Shown piece after piece: positions 35,629 to 47,135 of a DNA stretch of 64,000 bases. Within the stretch, counting starts at the first letter, position 1. Each line of letters opens with the position of its first letter. Both the position numbers and the translations under genes were made by a program. The notes under the pieces were generated by a model. That model searched no databases. It was not told the origin of the DNA and saw nothing but the letters and a program-made list of their open reading frames with translations. The stretch is from assembly GCA_022695795.1 (NCBI GenBank), contig MU404117.1, forward strand, positions 186,001-250,000, written 5' to 3'. The DNA comes from Biscogniauxia marginata. Taxonomy: Eukaryota > Ascomycota > Sordariomycetes > Xylariales > Xylariaceae.

Positions 35629-38600
35629 TACTAGTTATTCTCCTAGTCATTGCTTATTTCCGATACTCGAGCACTGTACATATGTAGTGGGGAGGTATGG
35701 AGGCAGCAAGGCGGCCCAATTACCTAGCTTTCAGCTGGGAAAATTTCTCTCTAATTGAAGTACCATATTTGTGTAAGAACCGGCGTCTTGCGAATTGTTC
35801 ATGACTACGCTATAGTTGTTAGATATCACGTCTGTCTCTCTACCTTCAAGTGAAGAAAAGAGGAGAAAAAAAGAAAAAAGGGCACCTCCAGACCAGTCAT
35901 TGGATGATGTATTTTCGGCTTTCTATTCTTGGAGGTGTCCTAGGCAACAAAATAATTATTTTTTCTGTCTATGACGATAGGAAATTTTAATAATATCCCT
36001 TCAGAGCAACCGTGGGGCCGTCCCGCTCCTATTCCCCCTCTCCCCAAACCCAAGTCTTCAATAATCCTCCTCTCCCTCCCTTCTCCCCCTGTCCCTTCCC
36101 TGATGACTTACGGTCAGAGAAACAAGTTTAACGGAGGTCTTCCTCTTCTCCCACGCCCCTTTTTAATGTTGGCGATAAGGGGGTAGGAGCAGAGGACGGA
36201 GACAATAAGAAAATCGCATATCGGGATATGTATAGGACGTATGTACATGATCGAGTCAAGTGTCAGATAGAAGAATCAGATATATATATATATTTCTATT
36301 GAAGTGAAAACGAAAAATAGAGAAGGGGAACCAGAGAGGGGTGGGTAAAGAGGATCAAGAAGTGAATGGGTCTTGAATTTTTGACCCCTAAATTAATCGT
36401 CTCAGGTTATTTTTTCAAGTGCCCCTTCTTTACATTTGTGCATATTTATTTTATTTCTGTTTTATTTTACTTATTGATCTTACTACTTAGGCCTACCTGC
36501 CCACCTGTATCTAAGTGGCTACGTAAGCCAGCTAGCCATTGGCGAAGCGGTTGTGTCCAAACATGCTGTAAATCGTGGTCTCTGAGAAGGGGCTTGTGCA
36601 GCAAAGTGCTCTCTCTCTCTCTCTCTCTCTCTCTTGCTCTCTCTCTCTTGCTCTCTCTCTCTTGCTCTCTCTCTCTTGCTCTCTCTCTCTTGCTCTCTCT
36701 CTCTTGCTCTCTCTCTCTTGCTCTATTCACATGGGCAAGCCAAAACAGAGCCATATAGTTGGTATACAGTCATCGAGGACAAGGGGAGGATCTCTCCAGC
36801 GGCGCGTGTTAAGGTCTGTCTCGCGAGAAATGCGCATGCGGCGGCTTGCTGTCCGCTCTCGGTCGATCACGATGCTGCTGGGGAGGGCAGTATCCGCCCG
36901 GAACATCTCGAGTCTGGAGACATTCTTCTAACCCGCGCTGAGCCGAGCCAAGCTGGTCTGCTAGCCCTATTGGGATGGGACAAGGACATGGGGATAGGAT
37001 TGTTGATTAGTCCAGGGATAAGTCTAGCATGTGGGCGAAGTGCACCTATAAATGCATATATACAGGAGGCCATATGTAGGACCGTATAGCAGGGGCATAG
37101 CCCATATTTCAACAAGATCATCTCTCGTCTTCCTGCCTCGTTGTTCTTCTCGTGGCTCATCACCTCGATAGTTGGTAGGGAGACAAGCCCACCCACAAGC
37201 TGCCGACGAGCGATTCTACCCATCTGATGCCATGTGTATATAGATGAGTGCAAAGGGCGTTAGACATACGACTGCGTTTTGTCTACGAGGCGCTGTCGCC
37301 GTACGGGGTAAGTGCGTTATGATTATTTGGCGATTTTAATGGTAGGTAGGTAGGTGGGTTAGGTTGAGGTGGCCACCGCTTGATTCTGCTTGTCTAGTTG
37401 GTTGCCTATTGTGATGAGGCATTGGGGCGTAGGTATTCTGCTCGCCGACCTCGTGGAGGATCTCTAGTATATATTGTGATATTAACCCAGGGCTTCATAC
37501 GTACAAATGACAGTGTTGCCAGGCGACATGTTATCTTTTTCATGGGACCTATAACAGAGAATGGCTATGTATAGAGCCAGTGGAGGTAGAACATCAGATA
37601 ATACTCATCTTTATGACTGTATGACCTGTGGCGAGTATAGGTACGTTCCGTGTCTAGATATTAGTGATGGCAACACTGGTATGTGTCTAGGATTTAAGTA
37701 GGCCCCCATATTGAGCATCACTCTTGAGAGTGCTTTAAGTTTTGTTAACGTAGCCTTCTTGTGTCCGTTGAGGTAATCTAGGCAAGCTGACTTCAGAATT
37801 AAGATATAAGTACGAGGCATCCGATATACTCATCTGCTCCCGAGCACTATTTACTCGGTGAAGAGGCTTATACCAGAATGAGGCAAAGTATAACAGCTTC
37901 AGCGAGATGATGCTTTGTGTGGGTGCTGGATGATTTGTGTGGCTCTAGGAGCGAGAGAGGGTGGGTAGATCCAACAAGCCCCCGATAGCATGCCTGAAAT
38001 ACAAACCAGATGCCTATGTCTTGGTCCTGACACTCTCCTTTGCGGGCTTCCCTCGAGATAGTAGACATATGGTAGATATTTTAGCTTAGGATGCTCACAT
38101 TTGCCTAATATTAGATGAGATTTCAAATCTGACCTAGTGCGACTTGCTCACCGAACGCCTCTATATGAGTACATATGATTGTAATACATTATACGGTGCT
38201 AATATTATAGAACCTCGCTCACCAGTCATCATAAGGCTATTCAGTTCTGCTGAGAATTTATTCGTGTCCCTCCTTCAAGCCTCTTGGAGCTGACATGACT
38301 TTGGTACGACTCGAATTATTTTGATACCCACTGAGCCAAGCATAACTATCCAAGTGAACTAAGCCATGTGTGCCTCTGAGAACGGCTGTCTAGATCACAA
38401 TCACATTCTCGCTCACATGTGACACATGTGACAACACACCAATGACCAGGCAAGCGCTCAACCAATTATATAGGTGGAATGAAATAACTACCTAACATAA
38501 GAACACTCAGACATCAGCGTTACTTACCTCACAACTAGTCACCATCGAGCAAAGCCGGCCACGTGACTTAGCCAGTATGGTTTCTCCTCGAGCTTGCGAT

Positions 38601-39034
38601 TAGCTGAAGACTTTTCTGTCTTGGTAAGGCTGTGTTGCTAACCCAAATACGACATGATGCCCCCAACCTCTCCCTTGCTGATGACGCCTCGCCTGATCTC
38701 CCAAGACTGTAGGACTAGTAGGCAGGCTGTGCAAAATCCCTGCAGATCACATCTGCATATCGGCTTACCGTAAGACGGAAATGCCAACCAATCTCACTAG
38801 CCAATGGTCGAAGTAGGCAATCAAACCTGCAGGGAGAATTCAAAACTGGGAATCTGGGTGGCACCATCAAAAATTTAATAAATACACAAGGCCACGGGCT
38901 AGTAGTGGCGGCACTTAGTCTCATATAAGGGGAAGGAGTTCCTAGCCCTGAAAACCCTAGGTTTCGCCTTGGTAGTTCTCTGCGTAAGCTCTTCATCTCA
39001 CTCACTAAAATTGTTCGTTATTTTGCTGCCATAA
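35629..39034. other. Intergenic region of 3.4 kb
   Basis: No gene seen. It includes the RhoGAP 3' UTR, a TA-rich run near 36280-36297 and the pyrimidine minisatellite listed separately. Confidence 0.5.
36609..36724. repeat. CT microsatellite followed by 14-bp minisatellite
   Basis: A CT dinucleotide run (36609-36633) is followed by about six and a half copies of TTGCTCTCTCTCTC to 36724. All three frames read as simple repeats, which explains the long open frames here on both strands. Confidence 0.95.
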
Positions 39035-39438
39035 ATGGATCTACGTTCAGGAAGCGCTCGAAATACTCGGCCTCCCAAACTATGCCGTCCAACTATCGTG
39101 CAGAGAAGGACGACGAAGCGTCAACAGCCTGAGCCACAGACCATCCCGGTGAGCGGGACAGATTACTGGGCTCTATATGACCTCCTCGAGGACTCCTTTC
39201 AGGACATGAAGTACGATGTCCAGGTGAGTGTTCTCTGCTACTGCAATTACTCCTATAGAAGCGGTAAAGTGAACAGTGCTAAGTGTCAGCAGATGAGATC
39301 CCAGGTGTACAATATTTGGGCTCCACGATTATTGCAGCCAGTAAGCCCTTTGAGGCAATGACTGAGTCCGTAGTAAGACATTTTTCACTGACGACATGCA
39401 CTTGACAGGAAGAGATCGCTAGGTGTCGGATTTGTTGA
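39035..39438 (+). CDS. Small basic protein, unknown function (84 residues, tentative)
   Basis: Three phase-0 exons (39035-39223, 39305-39340, 39409-39438) give MDLRSGSARNTRPPK... ending EEIARCRIC. Introns of 81 and 68 bases have GTGAGT/CCCAG and GTAAGC/GACAG ends with plausible branch points (GCTAAGT, CACTGACG). The N-terminus is rich in Arg and Pro; the middle (GTDYWALYDLLEDSFQDMKYDVQ) is acidic and likely helical. It lies just upstream of the kinase-like gene in the same direction. It could be a relic of the 5' part of a longer gene. I do not recognise it. Confidence 0.4.
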
Positions 39439-39896
39439 GGGGTCGATTCTGTAAGATGACGTGGCATGATGCTGGCATAATCGTGGAGTGTAACCTCTCA
39501 CAGAGCCTGCATTTCTTCATAAGCAAAGAGTCTGAAAGGGCCTATTGTATGTCGGCTGGCGAATGCATGGAGGAAGACGGCTCTGGCGGTAGAAGCGGCT
39601 GGCGTTTCCTCCGCCACCATCGACAAATGACAAGGGGGCCTGAGTTACCTAGTTACCTTCTTTTATGTAGCATAGCTGCGGAAAATTTTCTATAGTTTGA
39701 AAGGCAGGAAAGGCTTTGCGAGATTTAATACGTAAGTGAATGAGGCTCTGCGAGTACAGCTGAAGGGCGTGTCCTCTCATAACAAAACCCCATTAAAGTA
39801 GATGTCGAATCACGGATGACCTCGGTCCAGTCTCTGGTCTACACAAATAACCAACACGAACAATTCTTCTCTAGCAACTGAGAGCTTATCAAACCA
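39439..39896. other. Short intergenic region
   Basis: Separates the small gene from the kinase-like gene; an in-frame stop lies just before the chosen kinase start. No other feature seen. Confidence 0.45.
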
Positions 39897-42495
39897 ATGA
39901 CAAGTCCACACATGAGCGTCGGGCAGCGATTGGGTCATCCGACAGTAAGAATAGGCATTGGTGACCAAGATTTTGGTTCATTCGTGGCCACTTAGAGAGA
40001 CATGAAGTCACTAATGAGGATTACAGATGCAGGAACAAAAGAAACATCGATATGAGCTGAGGAGTAACAAGCCGGATACAAAAAGCTACACGATGAGCTC
40101 TACCGAGGCAGACAGCCAATATGGAGATGATATTCTCTTGCCCCCTGTTAAGAGAAAGTGGATCAAAGGCAATAATTTATTGCAGTCTGCAGTATCAGTG
40201 CAAGAGGAGGCCCAGAGCTATCGGCTCCCGCTCACAGAGGATAACCTCCCTATATACGGAGCTTCGGCAGGCCTTCTTCGGGTTCCACTAGGTCGCGGTT
40301 CAAGGGAGCCGACTCTAGCAACCGATAGGACTAGGATCACGTCTGTATATGATGGTGGCTACCAATTTGAGCAGGAATATCTTCGCGAGAGACTTAGAAA
40401 CGAAAGCGATATCGAACTTACAGATTATGATCCTTTAGCGACGGAAGATGGCCAATCACTAGAGGATGACTTACATGAGGCCTTAGTAGAGAGCGTATTC
40501 CCCCAAGGTGTACAGGAATTCCTCCCAGGCGACGGGCTGCGCAAGATAATCTGCCTAAGAAGGGTCGATCGGTTATTCACGGACGACCAGCCTGGGATAG
40601 AGCTGCCTGCTCCTGGTCATGACTCCATAGGGTCACTTATATGTCCACCGCTTGGAAGTCAAAGTCCTTCTTACCAACGCATCTTAGCTATCTTGGTCCT
40701 GCTCGGCAATGACATGTTCAAACAGATTGGACACTTCATTGCGGAAGGGGTTAACGACACGCATCTCCCCCTGAGAGTTATTCGCTCCGCTGAACATCGA
40801 ACCGAAGCACTCACCACATCGTCCGAAGATGAGACACCTCTTAGATTCACCCTTGAATGGAAACTGAGACATCTGAAGGGTTTTCAAAAGTGCCAGTGGC
40901 AGGTCCGGCCGACGTTCTTGGCTGACAAGAGCGACGATATCGCTCATTACGAATGCCGCACAGGCCAGATACTACCATTCATGGAGGTTGAGCCGACACA
41001 GGAGCTCCAGTTCTGGGGACAAAGGAGACCTCCCAGTCTAGGAGAGACTAATCGAGGTGGAAACAGTGTCATGCTAAAGTACCGAATTCATGAGAGCCAA
41101 CAAAACCTAAAGCGTTATACGGTATGCGTTCTATCTACCGCCAGCTACAAGACTATCAAGTAGCTAAAATCTCATACAGACCGACAAAGCTAGTAGAGCA
41201 GTAGCAGTAAAGAGGCTGCAGTCTACAATACATTCCGATTTCAAGAATGAACGTAGGATGCTCGTCAGGTTAACACCCCATGCCAGTCCGCACCTATCTA
41301 AGTTGCTTGCGACCTTCGAAACTCCATATATATCAGGTGACAAGACTTACAGTCATTACTATCTAATGTTTGAATGGGCTGATATGAGTCTACTCGATCT
41401 TTGGAGACGGGGCCATCCTACGACCATAGAACGCCAAACGCTCAGCCAATGGGTTGCTCAACAATGTCGTGGACTAGCTGAGGCACTAGACGTTATCCAT
41501 GAGTTCAAGGCTCATCGGAGAGAATTCGACAATGAGTCTCGGACTCACGGGTTCCATGGAGACATCAAGCCAGAAAACATCCTTTGGTATGCGAACTGGA
41601 GTGATTATAAGTCTCCGTTTGGCGTTCTGCAGATCACCGACTTCGGCTTGAGCAGCTTTCATAACACCGCAACAGCGTTGGACATCAAGGCTAGGATGTT
41701 GGACCATAACTATAGCCCGCCAGAATCTATACTTGCGCGGCGTATCTCGCAGTCTTTGGACATCTGGACGCTCGGCTGTCTTTTCCTAGAATTTGCCGCC
41801 TGGTTAGGGCGCGATGAACGTGGCCGTGACGACTTCGAAATGAAGAGGATGACAAAGCAATCATTGACGGGATGGGAACAGTCAACATTCTACACTGTAG
41901 AACAGCTACAAGAATCTACTAAGGTGGCTATCAACGAAAATGTCATCGAAGTAAGTCCGATCTAAGCATCCAGCTACACGGGGACTAATATGCATGGCTA
42001 AATATAAAAAGTGGACAGAGGGACTCTGCAGGGACCGTCGATCTTCCCAGTTCATCTACGACTTTGTGGAGGTTGTCCTGAACCAGATGCTCCTGGTTGA
42101 AAATTGGGAGATAGAGGACGCGGATGATAGCAACTACGCTGGGTCGGTGAGTTCCCAGCAGTCTATGTCGAGAAGGATTAAGGCAGCAGAACTGGCATCT
42201 CGCCTTGCAGAAATAGTCAAGGAGGGCGAGATGCGGGAGAATTATCACACCCGTCGCCACTCGAGGCCCCCTAACCTCCGAAAACACCACCAGAAACGGC
42301 TGAAGATCGTAATCAACGAATCTCGGGAATCGGTCAAGGAGGAGGTGAGGCGGAAGAAAAGGTACGTAAAATACTACGCCGAACTATAAAAGCACCATTC
42401 AAGTGCCTCCTAATCATCTATATCGAGTCTAGGTGCTTACCTCTACTTGTAGGGAGGCCCGCGAGAGGGCCAACACCGCTAGGAACAGGCGGTAA
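39897..42495 (+). CDS. Protein kinase-like protein of a fungal accessory family
   Basis: Exons 39897-39944, 40027-41121, 41180-41950, 42012-42361 and 42453-42495 give 768 residues. The first exon (MTSPHMSVGQRLGHPT) joins a segment starting MQEQKKHRYELRSNK through a clean intron (GTAAGA...TTACAG); the downstream Met is the alternative start. About 380 residues precede the kinase domain. Kinase motifs are AVKRL (catalytic Lys), FKNERRML (helix C Glu), GFHGDIKPENILW (catalytic loop, HGD instead of HRD), DFGLSSF, and YSPPES in place of APE, followed by SLDIWTLGCLFLEF. The third acceptor is AAG, weaker than usual. The tail is Arg/Lys-rich. Proteins of this sort are abundant, lineage-expanded and poorly understood in Pezizomycotina. 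Catalytic residues are present, so it may be active; its substrate is unknown. Confidence 0.85.
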
Positions 42496-44049
42496 GATGA
42501 AATATGGGAATAGACATAGTTTCAACAAGAAAATAAGAAAGTTTGGAACCTATGATAACTAAGCACAGTAAGGAGACCCAAGAAACTCAAGCTGCACTAT
42601 AGCTCTGGTTTGCTTTACGAGGAGCTACTTATGCTAAACCTCTACTACTCACGCTCAGAGGGTGCAACCCCCGAGTAAATACACTCCTGAATAAACCAAC
42701 ACAACTGTAGCCGCCATTCTCCAGTAAAGTAGGTAGGTAATATGTACCTACACCTTGGATAGGACACGCTAATGGCGTCCACTCTCCCCACCTCATATTC
42801 TGTCAAGGGAATGATGGGCGTACAGGGCCACTATAAGATCGAGAATAATCACTAAAACCCTTCTCGAAGTCCTCGGGGTATACAATACAAATTTATACCC
42901 AATTCACTGTGTATGCTGTTCTTCTCGTCCCCTTGGTTTTGAGCTTAGGCCCTTCTGGCCCCTGACACGTTGCTAATTATAGTAATACGGCCTCTGCGTC
43001 AGCTGCTGGACCCTCTGCTGTTGTGCCTATCATCCCGTTAGTTACGAAGTACTACGTGCCGACTTCTCCTCATGAGCCGGACGAGACGTACTGTAGAAAG
43101 CCGTCTCGTAGTTATCAACGTAAACCGATCAGCTCTCTTCTGCGAGGTAATTAGCAACGCCTCTGACGTAGGGAGAGCGACTTTGCGGGTGGCTAGAATG
43201 TTATCTCATGCGGGCGCATACCTTTATGTTATAGCTCCCTCTACCCAATTGCCCATCGAGGTAGTCCTGAAGCTCGGCCTCGTCCAGCCAGGAAGAGTAG
43301 TCAAACTCGTAGGTGTACGACATGTAGACAGATGCAATAAACGGATATAGGGCGGCTTGTCTCTGCTGTTGTGCTAATCAGATGAATAGCATAAAACACT
43401 GCGAAGTTTCTTTCCGCAAGTGGATAAATGAGTGCTCTGGGAAGACTACAACAGGCTGACTGACGGATAGCCAGCTGCGGCAGGGAACATGTGGATTTAT
43501 ACTGCCACCACCATGAACGCGTAGTCAGAAAGCAATATGAGATGGCTTAGTTCGCTATCCAGCAGTCGACGCCGAATATTGAAGCCTAATCAGGTAGAAA
43601 TTATGCCTTACCGCTGTGCTTTTCTCGAGGGGGACGAGGCTTACGGCGGGGTCACTCGCAACGTATGTGATGCTGTGTTATCGAATTATTGCTCCGTTAG
43701 GTTGTCCTCATGCAGGCAGAATTTTCCCTGCACCGAATAAATCATTCGGTAGGCCGGACAGAGCCTTAGAATCGGAGATGATCGAAGGCTGAGAAAATCC
43801 AAATCGTCAGACCGATCGCCATGCATAACCCTGGCGCACTTAGAAAATAGAGGTAACGAGATATATATGAATTGATATAAACTGATACTTTCCCCGAAAG
43901 AAAAAAGAACATAACAGGAATACTACTGTTTGTACCAATTGTGTTGAAGATCTAGCAATTCGAGTTTGCGCGATAGCCGACTTCAAACCTTTGATACCAA
44001 TCCCCGCCTGGTATGGATTCATTATGGAAGACGGGTGCTTTCTCGCAGT
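42496..44049. other. Intergenic region
   Basis: Nothing with coding support. A GTAGGTAGGTAATATG motif occurs near 42730. A 92-residue frame at 43072-43350 lacks any resemblance or splice context and was not accepted. Confidence 0.45.
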
Positions 44050-45756
44050 ATGATATTGGAACATTCAGATGCCGGGATGATAATATATTTGGGCCAAATT
44101 GCACCGCAATATATGCCGAATCCGATGACCTGGTATGGTGCCCCTCTTCAGCACTTGACGACCGTGTCCATTTCCTGGTCTATTCTGACAGTGGCGCAGA
44201 GAATATCAGACTGGATAGACGTATCAGAAAGGAGAACAGCCCCTGAATGGGATGCCTGGTTTCGTGAAGTAAGGAACCCTATCCTCAAAATGAAGAGATA
44301 TACGAGCTAAAGGACCACCGTTAGACCGCCGCTAACTCGGTATCGTATAGAGGCGACTCTGTCAAGATCATGTATGTATGAGTCGTAGCATGGGATATTT
44401 TTCTTTTCCAGGAAAAGGGGGGCTAGGTATTTCCCCGAGTTCTTCCGTGTGCTGACTACGTGTGCAGACTTTGTCCTAGGGATAATCGTAAAGACCACTC
44501 CGCGATCCTGAACTACCTACCATTCTCTAGAGAGTCTTTCCAGTTGATCCGGGATGGCCTTCAGCTCCATCGCTCTTTGGCGGTTTTAGTCGGAAGAGGA
44601 GTCCCGACGATATCCAGAATACCATGTCCGTCGGCGAACTCGATAGGTACGTCAACCATAGAGCACCCCCAGAGAAGCTTGAATGGGGGGAACGCCCCTC
44701 TCCTGACCCGACGCAGTATACACTCTTCGGACCCAACATAACATGACTGGGCATATGGCTCTGACTATCACCTACTTTAAGGAACAGAGAGAGACACATG
44801 CCATCCTCCTTGGTTGCTCCCAGGAGGACACACAGATCGTGCGCCGGAAGCTCAAGGAGGCGCGAGAGACGGCCTTCTCGCCGTTCACGCTAATCAAGGC
44901 GTTTCTGGATTTAGAGATGCGACGCCGCTTCCTAGCCGTAGACAAGACCGTATCTTCGGCCCTCCGAGAGCCGTGGCAGCCACCGGGGAGGCAGGGCATG
45001 TCAGCCGAGGACGAGCGCGAGCACGAGGACAAGGACAAGGGTTACATTATGCCCTCGATAGAAACCCATATAGGAGCCGGCCAGCTCAAGGTTGCCCTCA
45101 AGGCGTGGAAGATCCAGCTCGTCAAACTCGGCCGCTACGCCTCCGAGGACTTCGCCGAGGGCATCCACGCCGACGACATGGACCCCCATGAGTACCTCCA
45201 TCAGCTCATATACGAGTACGACATCAAGATCGCGCACTGCGAGAGGGCACTCCAGCTGACGTCGTTGACCTTCCAGATGGTAAGTCAGAGAAAAACAAAC
45301 AAACACCGCTAGAAACATTCATCCCCCCCTCCCCCGACGCGTAACGAGGAAAGCTGCGCAATTTCAACTAATTCACGACACCTTGCCACACACAGCAAAT
45401 AGCAAACCTGACGAGGCGGGACGGGAAGGAGATGCGGGCCATCGCCCTATTGACGATGATTTTCCTGCCCGCCACATTCGTAGCGGTACGTGAGGACGCA
45501 TGAGCACCAAGCAACGTTCGAGAAAAGGAGAGTATGTAACCCGCGTGCGCTGACATAGAAGACACAACACGATACACAGACGCTGATGGCGGTGCCGACG
45601 TTCGACTTCGACGCGATCAGCTCCATACCGCAGTGGTCGATATACCCCGTGCTGTTCCTGCCCCTGACGGTCGTGGTCATGGCTGTGTACTTCATCTGGA
45701 ACCAGCGTCTCCAGAAGAGAGATACGGGCTCGCCTGAGGCTCGTTTTATTGTGTGA
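44050..45756 (+). CDS. CorA-like two-TM membrane protein, fungal accessory type
   Basis: Exons 44050-44268, 44325-44371, 44468-44646, 44717-45279, 45396-45485 and 45580-45756 give 424 residues. The internal junctions were fixed by frame and family wording: DSVKII/LCPRDNRKDHS, PSANSI/VYTLRTQHN, LTFQM/QIANLTRRDGKEM. The soluble part contains NYLPFSRESFQLI and TGHMALTITYF, typical of this fungal group. The C-terminus has an amphipathic helix (TRRDGKEMR), TM1 (AIALLTMIFLPATFVATLMAV) and TM2 (YPVLFLPLTVVVMAVYFIW), as in CorA magnesium channels. The GMN signature that follows TM1 in true CorA is absent (VPTFDFD instead), so magnesium transport is not assured. The 5' end is uncertain; earlier exons may exist. 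Confidence 0.75.
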
Positions 45757-47135
45757 GTTGGGCGAGCGAGGAAAGGGGGGATAGATAACCTATTGTCAAC
45801 CGACTGGTGGGTACGTGCCCATATATAGGTTATCTCCATTCCAGTTGGTACTAGGGCTGGGCATTACAGATAACACTGTCTGGCTGTGTCACCATATATT
45901 AGCTTAGGCCTTAGGAGGTAGGCTAGGGAGAAACCTAACAAATACATCATCATTCTGGACGATCCTATATTACTACAACAAACCGCTCCGTAGCGAAAAT
46001 TTTCGCGTTCGGAGGCCCTCGTGGCTTTTCTTTGCTCTTCATATACAGACTCCGGATGCCGGTTTCTGGTTCGCAATTCTCAACGGTCGGTCCCACCCCC
46101 CTCCTTTTCAACCACAAAAACACCAACATTCATCGCCATTCGATTTGAAGATATACATACTCTTGCGGTTTCCTCAAAAACTTCATAAGACCCATCAAGA
46201 AACGGCTGAAGAGCTGTCCAGTACTCCAGGTCGCGCAGGGCTTAAAGCGCGGCGAAAATTTATTATCTTTTCTTACCAAGAGTCGTATCTTCAAACTTAT
46301 GGCCAACTATCACCTTATCTTCAGAACCTCAACCTCACATCGTCACCTCATCTTCAGATCTGTTCATTATAACCAAAGCTAACTCTGAAGCTGAAATTGC
46401 CTCCCGACAAATTTAACGATTCGCCGCCACGGAACATCCCAACATCGATCTCCTCCAGCCTAGCGATATTGAACTAGCAGCGTATGTAAGTCCTGAATCA
46501 AACGACGTTGTATCTACCCCAGTGAATGAATGGGCTGAGTCAAAAAAAAGAGTTTCGCAGCTTCCTCAAATCTTGGTGAAATAAATACAAGTTACAGACA
46601 GATACCACAGCTTAACAGCAGGTACAGGATTCCCCGACAAGCCCACAGGGGTTGGCAGGAAGCAAACAGGGTTCACTGACGTACAACAAGGTTCGCAATA
46701 GAGATCGGAGGCGCCACAGTCAGGGCATTCACAGAGAGAAGTATCTTCAATCAATTTGCCTGACACCTTAGGTCCAGATCCACCAAATCCGGATACCATG
46801 GCCAACAACAACAAACCCAAAACGCGTGACAACGTCAATCCGAGGAGACGAACCTTGGAGGCCGGATTAAGGTCCAAGCTGGACCTCCATTCCCCTAGGT
46901 AAAGGTTTGAGATTGGGTGGTTATCCAAACTTTTAACATTGCTTGACAATGGGGAAGTCGCTCTATATGAGAAAATTTGACACGAACTTAGATGTTGTAG
47001 TGCAACAGACACTTATAAAACCAACCCACGTACAACAACAGTTCTGTGTTTTTTTGATTCAGCTACACAACACCATAATTACTTGACAGCCGCTATTGAT
47101 CATACTTGTTATTTTCAACCTGACCATTTGCTATT
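45757..47135. other. Intergenic region with a weak Cys-rich open frame
   Basis: No supported gene. A minus-strand frame (46566-47012) has a hydrophobic run and a Cys cluster (CECPDCGASDLYCEPCC), but no usable ATG precedes the hydrophobic part. Confidence 0.4.

Noticed and set aside
36467..37089. Several overlapping frames across the CT minisatellite
   Set aside because: They encode only Leu/Ser/Cys or Arg/Glu repeats created by the CT tract.
43072..43350. 92-residue open frame before the CorA-like gene
   Set aside because: No similarity, codon bias or splice context; it does not join the CorA-like exons.
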